Of a stretch of 18,058 bases of DNA, positions 13,120-18,058 are shown in pieces. The stretch comes from CALJFL01 sp964590005. Its GTDB lineage: Bacteria > Pseudomonadota > Gammaproteobacteria > Pseudomonadales > Halieaceae. The stretch's first letter is position 1. Each line of letters opens with the position of its first letter. The position numbers were made by a program, and so were the translations under genes. The stretch spans positions 1 to 18,058 of the forward strand of contig CAZPVJ010000074.1 of NCBI GenBank assembly GCA_964590005.1, given 5' to 3'. A model generated the notes under the pieces. That model was not told the DNA's origin. It searched no databases and worked only from the letters and a program-made list of their open reading frames with translations.

Positions 13120-14830
13120 GCTTCTCTCGCCGGCGCTAATCATGGTGGCAGCAGCCCTGGCCATAGGCCCGGCGCGCGGCCAACTGCGTTCCCTGATCAT
13201 ACTCGTCGCTCCCCTCCTCACCCTGTGGGCGATTTGGCAGGTACCTGACGGTGTGCAGGATACGGTTCGGTTTCTCTCCTACCAAATAGAACCCGTCGAG
13301 GGCAGCCCGCTCCGACGCCTGTTCGCCACCATTTTTGCACTGATGGCATTCGTGGGTGGGCTTTTTGCATTCCGCCTGGCCAAATGGCACGAACTCGCTG
13401 CGGCTTACTTTTACGCCGCCGGTGCTATCGGCGTTAGCTTTGCCGGCGACCTGGTTTCTTTGTTCATTTACTGGGAACTGATGGCACTATTCTCCACCGT
13501 CGTGGTTTGGAGCGGCGGTACACCAGCGGCTCGCGCTGCCGGTATTCGCTATGCCATCCTGCACTTGTTGGGCGGCGTCGTGCTGAAGGTGGGTATTGAA
13601 GGTGTGGTGGTGAGTACCGGCTCCATCCAGATCACCCCAATGCTGGCCCAGGATTTCAATAGCTGGATGATCCTCTGCGGTATCCTGATAAACGCCGCCG
13701 CACCGCCACTATCCGCCTGGCTGGCAGATTCTTACCCGGAATCCAGCCCAACCGGCTCTGTCTTCCTGTCTGCCTTTACCACCAAGACCGCTGTCCTTGC
13801 CCTGATCCTGCTATTCCCGGGCGAACCGGTCCTGGTCGGTGTAGGTTTGTTCATGGTGATTTACGGCATCATCTACGCACTTCTGGAAAATGATATTCGC
13901 CGAATTCTCGCCTATTCAGTGGTAAATCAGGTCGGGTTCATGGTGTGCGCGGTGGGCATAGGCACACAGCTTGCCCTTAACGGTGCCGCGGCACATGCGT
14001 TTGCTCACATCATCTACAAGGCCTTGCTATTCATGAGCGCAGGAGTCGTGATCTATCGCACGGGAAAGAACCGCTGCACGGAACTCGGTGGCCTCTTTCG
14101 GACTATGCCACTCACCACCATCTGCTGCATCATTGGCGCACTGTCGATCTCCAGCTTCCCGCTAACCTCTGGCTTCACTACCAAGAGCCTGATTTCACAG
14201 GCCGCAGCCAATGAAGGCCTGGTCTGGGTTTATATGTTACTGACCGCTGCCTCGGCAGGCGTGTTCCTGCACGCGGGCATCAAGTTCCCCTGGTTTGTCT
14301 TTTTCCAGAAGGACTCGGGCCTGCGACCCAAGGATGCACCCTGGAATATGGCGTTGGCGATGGTGATCTTTTCGGCACTGTGCCTGCTGCTGGGTATCTT
14401 CCCCGAGTGGCTCTATCGCTTTCTACCCTACCCCGTGGATTACGTGGCCTATACCCCGGGCAAAGTGGTGTTCTACTTACAACTGCTGTTGTTTTCGGGC
14501 CTGGCGTTCTTCCTCCTGCTACCCCTGATGAAGCGTACCGAAACGATCAGCCTGGACGTAGACTGGCTGTGGCGGCGCGCACTCCCGGCGCTGGCAGATC
14601 GACTGGCCAAGGCGCTCCAACCCCTGCAGCAAGGCGGCCACAAGATCCGTAAAACCAGCCAGAGTTTTATTGGCCACCTGACCGCGCACTACCTGGGCCA
14701 ACCCCATACGGCCGACCGGGAAGAACGGGCGCTTTTTGCGCGATCGTGGCCGATCGGAACCACCGCACTGTGGATCGCCATACTGCTATCAGCGTACGTG
14801 CTCATCCACTACATCCTGCCGTCGCAGTGA
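13112..14830 (+). CDS. Second MrpD-like antiporter subunit with extended C-terminus
   Basis: A 572-aa antiporter-like subunit. The TM5 Glu is present (E122 in FIYWELMALFS), as are the TM8 Lys (K225 in SAFTTKTAVLAL), LENDIRRILAYSVVNQVGFM, AHAFAHIIYKALLFMSAG and the TM12 Lys in PLTSGFTTKSL. The usual TM7 Lys is Asn194 (LINAAAPPLSAWLADSYPES), apparently a trait of this subfamily rather than decay. After the core, residues about 470-572 hold a helix, a hydrophilic stretch starting SLDVDWLWRRALPALADRL, and a final membrane helix. This layout recalls the lateral helix and anchor of NuoL. With the two preceding homologues it makes three antiporter-like subunits, as in complex I. It is the last antiporter gene and ends 31 nt before the DsbA-like gene. 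Confidence 0.9.
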   Translation: MPELLSPALIMVAAALAIGPARGQLRSLIILVAPLLTLWAIWQVPDGVQDTVRFLSYQIEPVEGSPLRRLFATIFALMAFVGGLFAFRLAKWHELAAAYFYAAGAIGVSFAGDLVSLFIYWELMALFSTVVVWSGGTPAARAAGIRYAILHLLGGVVLKVGIEGVVVSTGSIQITPMLAQDFNSWMILCGILINAAAPPLSAWLADSYPESSPTGSVFLSAFTTKTAVLALILLFPGEPVLVGVGLFMVIYGIIYALLENDIRRILAYSVVNQVGFMVCAVGIGTQLALNGAAAHAFAHIIYKALLFMSAGVVIYRTGKNRCTELGGLFRTMPLTTICCIIGALSISSFPLTSGFTTKSLISQAAANEGLVWVYMLLTAASAGVFLHAGIKFPWFVFFQKDSGLRPKDAPWNMALAMVIFSALCLLLGIFPEWLYRFLPYPVDYVAYTPGKVVFYLQLLLFSGLAFFLLLPLMKRTETISLDVDWLWRRALPALADRLAKALQPLQQGGHKIRKTSQSFIGHLTAHYLGQPHTADREERALFARSWPIGTTALWIAILLSAYVLIHYILPSQ

Positions 14831-14865
14831 TGCCGAAGCGGCAGTCGAGTCTTCTGCAACGATGA
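14830..14865 (+). other. 11-codon open frame bridging two genes, possible coupling leader
   Basis: ATG 14830 overlaps the upstream antiporter stop (TGATG), and the frame reads MPKRQSSLLQR before a TGA that overlaps the ATG of the next gene (ATGA at 14862-14865). The intergap has no good Shine-Dalgarno for the downstream gene, so reinitiation through this mini-frame is possible. Such short frames also arise by chance. Confidence 0.2.
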
Positions 14866-15977
14866 CCGACGTATCGGTATACATCGATTTCAAAAGCCCC
14901 TATGCCTATCTGGCTATTCCCCACGCCCGGCGTCTCGGTAAAGAGCTGGGCGTACAGCTAAACTGGCAACCCTTCGTACTCGACATACCGAGCTACCTGG
15001 GCAGTGCCCGGCTCGGCAGCGGTGGCCAGGTCGTCCAGCAAAAACGCAGCAAAACACAATGGTCGGGGATCAAGTACGCGTATTACGATTGTCGGCGGTA
15101 TGCCAACCTACACAACATCACACTGCGTGGCACTGAGAAGATCTGGGATACCAACCTGGCTGCTATCGGCATGTTGTGGGCAAAGGCACAGGGTGACGAC
15201 ATACTCCAGAGTTACCTGGACGCCGTTTACGTCCCATTCTGGAAACGCGAACTGGATGTCGAGGACTTCGCGGTAATCGAGCGCGTTCTGGGCGAGATAG
15301 GTGCGGAGCTGCCGGGTTTTAAACAGTACGCAAACGGCGAGGGCGCTACCGAGAACGGCGCGCTGCAACTCGCCACTTTCGACAGCGGGATTTTTGGTGT
15401 ACCCACCTTCGAGGTCAATGGCGAACGGTTCTTTGGTCGCGAGCACCTGCCTCGCATCCGCTGGCTGTTGGCGGGTAAAACAGGTGACCCGCCCGATATC
15501 GCCTACGAACTGTTACCGCATTCGCGGGTGGAACCGGCGACCAGTCGCGAGCTGACCATTGCCATCGACCCTTCGGCACCGGAGAGCTACCTGACACTTG
15601 AGGCAATCTTTCAACTGATGGATGATTTCGATATCTCGGTTACCTGGCACCGCTTACCACAAAGCAAGCGACCAGTAAGTCCTGAAAACGAAGACTGTAG
15701 CCGGGGGGGACGGCACAGGAGATTTCGAACCGAAGCGCACGCTCTGGACACAGCGCGTTACCTTACGCCAGGACTACAGCTCGACGATATCACTGCCATG
15801 GTCGAGCAACGCCTCAGCGAGCGTGGCGCCACCATGACATCAGGCGATGTGCTGCAGGACATGGGTGCTCGTGGCTTTCTTGGCACGCCTCAATTTCAGC
15901 TGGGAGACGAGACCTTTGTGGGGCGCCAGCATCTCCCTCTTATACGGGCCCGCCTGGAGGCCCTGCAAAACGTCTGA
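14862..15977 (+). CDS. Tandem DsbA-like / 2-hydroxychromene-2-carboxylate isomerase-like protein
   Basis: A 371-aa cytoplasmic protein with two copies of a thioredoxin-fold HCCA-isomerase/kappa-GST-type domain. Copy 1 (about 1-205) starts VSVYIDFKSPYAYLAIPHAR, where SPYAY is the glutathione-site signature, and ends GIFGVPTFEVNGERFFGREH. Copy 2 (about 230-371) starts LTIAIDPSAPESYLTLEAIF and ends GFLGTPQFQLGDETFVGRQH; it is shorter and has lost the SPY signature, so it is probably not catalytic. A redox CXXC is absent from both. The start ATG 14862 is preferred because the longer frame overlaps the antiporter gene and adds a non-family extension. A run of seven G at 15703-15709 lies in copy 2, but the family motif RHRRFRTEAHALDTARY continues in frame after it. 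The substrate is unknown. It may be cotranscribed with the antiporter genes by readthrough. Confidence 0.85.
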   Translation: MTDVSVYIDFKSPYAYLAIPHARRLGKELGVQLNWQPFVLDIPSYLGSARLGSGGQVVQQKRSKTQWSGIKYAYYDCRRYANLHNITLRGTEKIWDTNLAAIGMLWAKAQGDDILQSYLDAVYVPFWKRELDVEDFAVIERVLGEIGAELPGFKQYANGEGATENGALQLATFDSGIFGVPTFEVNGERFFGREHLPRIRWLLAGKTGDPPDIAYELLPHSRVEPATSRELTIAIDPSAPESYLTLEAIFQLMDDFDISVTWHRLPQSKRPVSPENEDCSRGGRHRRFRTEAHALDTARYLTPGLQLDDITAMVEQRLSERGATMTSGDVLQDMGARGFLGTPQFQLGDETFVGRQHLPLIRARLEALQNV

Positions 15978-16019
15978 GTATCAGCCGTTGGCTTTGCGGA
16001 CTAGCTTTGAGGTTGATAC
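15978..16019. terminator. Weak hairpin between convergent genes
   Basis: GTATCAGCC (15978-15986) can pair with GGTTGATAC (16011-16019) as nine base pairs including one G-U, around a 24-nt loop. It lies directly after the DsbA-like stop and includes the DUF3604 stop codon. There is no T-run, and the loop is long, so terminator function in either direction is doubtful. Confidence 0.2.
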
Positions 16020-18055
16020 CAGATAGGTGAAGACCAGGCGCGCTCCTGTATCGTGCGCGGCAAATCAGCACGCGGCTCAACCCCCGCCCTCAAGGCATCC
16101 CAGGTCGACCAGCGACAGGTCGGATTCTCGAGCACCCGCAGGTAATAAAACGCGGATTGATCGGGTTTGAATGTCGGGTCACGCCATTGGACCTTGAGCT
16201 CACCGGCGCCAATATCGCGCGGGATACTGCAATCCTCAGCCGCTACCCAGGCCCCATTGTCGGGGCAGCGATGGGTAGCGGGATCTACCTGCCCACCCTC
16301 CGAGCACGCCACGTCGAAGACCTGTTCAAAACTCTCGCCGTTCTCTTCCCAGCCCTTGATCACCTGCAGGCGGTCCAGCGGTGCCGCCGCCTCGTCGGCC
16401 ATCGCCCAGACCAGGAAGCTTGGCGGCCGTTCCCCGTCGCCCGAGAGCTCGCCCCCCATGGGGACCCCGAGCGAATACGCCTTGGTTAACAGTTCCGGAT
16501 CGACTTCCAGGTCCTGGGGGTAATCGAGGCTACCGAAAAAGCGGACGTTAATACGCGGACCGGACGTCGCAAAGGTTTCCTTGCGTCTCAGTGCCGCGTA
16601 GATTGACTCGCGCGTGTTCGACTCCGCCCATACGCCGGCAAGACCCGCGGAGCCCCAGTACTCAAACACATTCCAGGCCATGTAGGAGCGGCCCTCCACT
16701 TCTTTCACCACGTCTCCGCCCAACCAACTGACGAGGGTACCGACCAGCGTATTCACAGGCACCGACCCCCGGCGGTAAGGTAAGCCGTCCATCACACCCG
16801 CCTTGGAAAAAAACTTGTCTTCACGCTGCGCGCCGCCGCCAACGTGCGTATCGGTAGAACCGATAAAGCCCATTTGGTAGGGATTGCCCTTTTCCTGCGC
16901 CTGCATTTCCAGGCCCGTGCGCAAGGCCTCGCGCACGTAGGAGCCCTGGTAACCGGACGCGAGCTTGCTGCCCACGCGGTACTCCATGAGTTCAAACCCC
17001 GCCCACTCGTCGGTATCCGATAACAGCGGATGCGTCTCCGAGGTACCCTTTATCTGGGTGAGCTCAACCAGGGGCTCATTGCGGAGTCGCCGATCACTGT
17101 AGGTTTCATCCATGGCCTTACCGGTCCAGTCGACCTGCTTGAACATCTCGCCGTCAGAGCCGTTGGAATTGTGCGGGATGGCGAGGCTTTCAATCCCGTC
17201 GGCGCGCAATGTATCCATCCACTGCCAGAGCCCCTCCGGATTCTGGGAGTGGAGACGGGAGAACGGTACCGCTGGCAATCGGTCGGTATCCCTGAAAATG
17301 ACGTTGCGATGCAGGTTGCCTCGCTGGTCGCTGGAGGTGGTGTACTCGTAGGCGGCAAACGTGGTGAGCACCCCCGGCGTGTAGGCGTCGTCCGTGGCAT
17401 CGATGTTGGCGGCCCAGGTCGAGCGGGTGACGTCCAGTAACAACTCCGGATCGACATCTCCCTGGCGCAGTAACCGCGTCATCTCGGGGACAAAATTGCC
17501 AAATGCCACGCCCCTATCCATCAGGCTCATGATCCCGCGGTTCCCCGGACGATTAAAATCGTGAAGTGGTTCAGAAACGGGCAACTGCGATATCTCGGTA
17601 GCGGTATCAGCAGCGGCGAGCGCCACGCCCATCATCATCGCGTGGTCCGTTACCGCGTAGAAGTCCAGTGGCCGGTCCAGTTGGATATCGAATCCCGCCG
17701 GGTGTTCTATCGCCTCACCGCGGGCATAGCGATAGGCGTCCTCCGGCGTGGCCAGGGAAGAAAACGTAAAGGCGTCAAAGGAGTTCTCGGTGTGCACATG
17801 CAAATCGCCGAACAGGGCCACACGTTCCGGGTAGTGAGGCACCTGCGCCTCCGGTGCCTCGACGGCACGCTGCAGGAGCCCGGTGTCACCGGAGAAGACC
17901 GGTTGGCCGGAGTCCTCGCCGGCCAGCGTAGCGCCCTCGCCTCCGGAAATACTCTCCACCGCCGCTCTGTCACTGCCGCAGGCCTGCAGCACCAGCGCCA
18001 TCGTGCCAATCAAGGTTGCTCGCGCAGCAGCGGTATTGCGTAGGGGTATCTTCAT
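16001..18055 (-). CDS. DUF3604-family lipoprotein (PHP-like metal-binding domain)
   Basis: A 684-aa protein with a lipoprotein signal: basic N-terminus, hydrophobic core, and lipobox LQAC with lipidated Cys26 followed by Gly, favouring the outer membrane. The DUF3604 body shows PHP-superfamily metal-site motifs in order: FGDLHVHTENSFDAF, PLDFYAVTDHAMMMG, AAYEYTTSSDQRGNLHRNVI, LAIPHNSNGSDGEMF, GFIGSTDTHVGGG and GPRINVRFFG. A C-terminal beta-rich part with Cys pairs (CSEGGQVDPATHRCP) follows. Proteins of this family are common in marine gammaproteobacteria; their substrate is not established, though a hydrolytic function is likely from the HxH and DH motifs. The ATG at the window edge gives a complete signal peptide, so the gene appears whole. 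It converges on the DsbA-like gene and is unrelated in layout to the antiporter operon. Confidence 0.9.
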   Translation of the reverse strand: MKIPLRNTAAARATLIGTMALVLQACGSDRAAVESISGGEGATLAGEDSGQPVFSGDTGLLQRAVEAPEAQVPHYPERVALFGDLHVHTENSFDAFTFSSLATPEDAYRYARGEAIEHPAGFDIQLDRPLDFYAVTDHAMMMGVALAAADTATEISQLPVSEPLHDFNRPGNRGIMSLMDRGVAFGNFVPEMTRLLRQGDVDPELLLDVTRSTWAANIDATDDAYTPGVLTTFAAYEYTTSSDQRGNLHRNVIFRDTDRLPAVPFSRLHSQNPEGLWQWMDTLRADGIESLAIPHNSNGSDGEMFKQVDWTGKAMDETYSDRRLRNEPLVELTQIKGTSETHPLLSDTDEWAGFELMEYRVGSKLASGYQGSYVREALRTGLEMQAQEKGNPYQMGFIGSTDTHVGGGAQREDKFFSKAGVMDGLPYRRGSVPVNTLVGTLVSWLGGDVVKEVEGRSYMAWNVFEYWGSAGLAGVWAESNTRESIYAALRRKETFATSGPRINVRFFGSLDYPQDLEVDPELLTKAYSLGVPMGGELSGDGERPPSFLVWAMADEAAAPLDRLQVIKGWEENGESFEQVFDVACSEGGQVDPATHRCPDNGAWVAAEDCSIPRDIGAGELKVQWRDPTFKPDQSAFYYLRVLENPTCRWSTWDALRAGVEPRADLPRTIQERAWSSPIWYQPQS

Positions 18056-18058
18056 TAT

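Noticed and set aside
12448..13221. Minus-strand frame of 257 codons across the antiporter genes
   Set aside because: Opposite to three overlapping real genes, with no recognisable domain or start signal.
11387..14830. Antiporter-like genes read as a DabAB/MpsAB inorganic carbon pump
   Set aside because: DabB is NuoL-like, but its obligatory DabA (DUF2309) partner is not present, and E, F, G, B and C subunits mark the cluster as Mrp/Mbh type.
15703..15709. Run of seven G suggesting a frameshift in the DsbA-like gene
   Set aside because: The family-like motif RHRRFRTEAHALDTARY and the domain end continue in the same frame after it, so the frame is intact.
17561..18043. Plus-strand frame of 160 codons opposite the DUF3604 lipoprotein gene
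   Set aside because: The opposite strand has a full lipoprotein signal and metal-site motifs; this one has no family features.

Overview
The window looks like a chromosomal segment of a marine gammaproteobacterium. The dense GC-rich coding, the DUF3604 lipoprotein, the tandem DsbA/HCCA-type protein and the Na+-linked gene content would fit the Halieaceae (OM60/NOR5) or a close relative. That placement is an inference from gene style, not from a phylogenetic marker. No rRNA, tRNA, insertion sequence, phage gene or CRISPR array was seen.

Layout. Positions 1-6686 read on the minus strand: the 5' end of an unidentified gene, a TetR regulator, a LysR regulator of the CbbR/CmpR type, a 108-aa unknown protein, a LysR regulator of the NhaR type, a ribosome hibernation factor (HPF), and then a tight cluster encoding a 79-aa two-helix membrane protein, the Na+/HCO3- symporter SbtA, PurE and PurK (transcribed in that order). 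Positions 6687-6985 are an AT-rich divergent control region with nested inverted repeats. Positions 6986-14830 read on the plus strand: a secreted Rap1a/Tai-like protein, then a nine-gene Mrp/Mnh-type cation/proton antiporter cluster in the order E, F, G, [MbhD/E-MnhB fusion], C, D, A/NuoL-like, an 88-aa membrane protein, and a second D-like subunit. Neighbouring genes here overlap by 1-8 nt or are 1 nt apart. A tandem DsbA/HCCA-isomerase-like gene follows at 14862-15977. It converges on a DUF3604 lipoprotein gene on the minus strand (16001-18055).

How the parts may work together. SbtA imports HCO3- with Na+. PurK, encoded two genes downstream, uses HCO3- and ATP to make N5-CAIR, and PurE rearranges N5-CAIR to CAIR for purine synthesis. 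The divergent Mrp-type complex would expel Na+ against H+ and so maintain the Na+ gradient SbtA needs. One LysR protein resembles regulators that sense inorganic carbon state (CbbR/CmpR); the other resembles the Na+-responsive NhaR. The control region between the two operons contains LysR-type half-site geometries. The most interesting reading is a Na+-coupled bicarbonate supply island with its own carbon and sodium regulators, found here without RuBisCO, carboxysome, carbonic anhydrase or DabA genes in view. Each family assignment is well supported by sequence motifs; the joint function is an inference.
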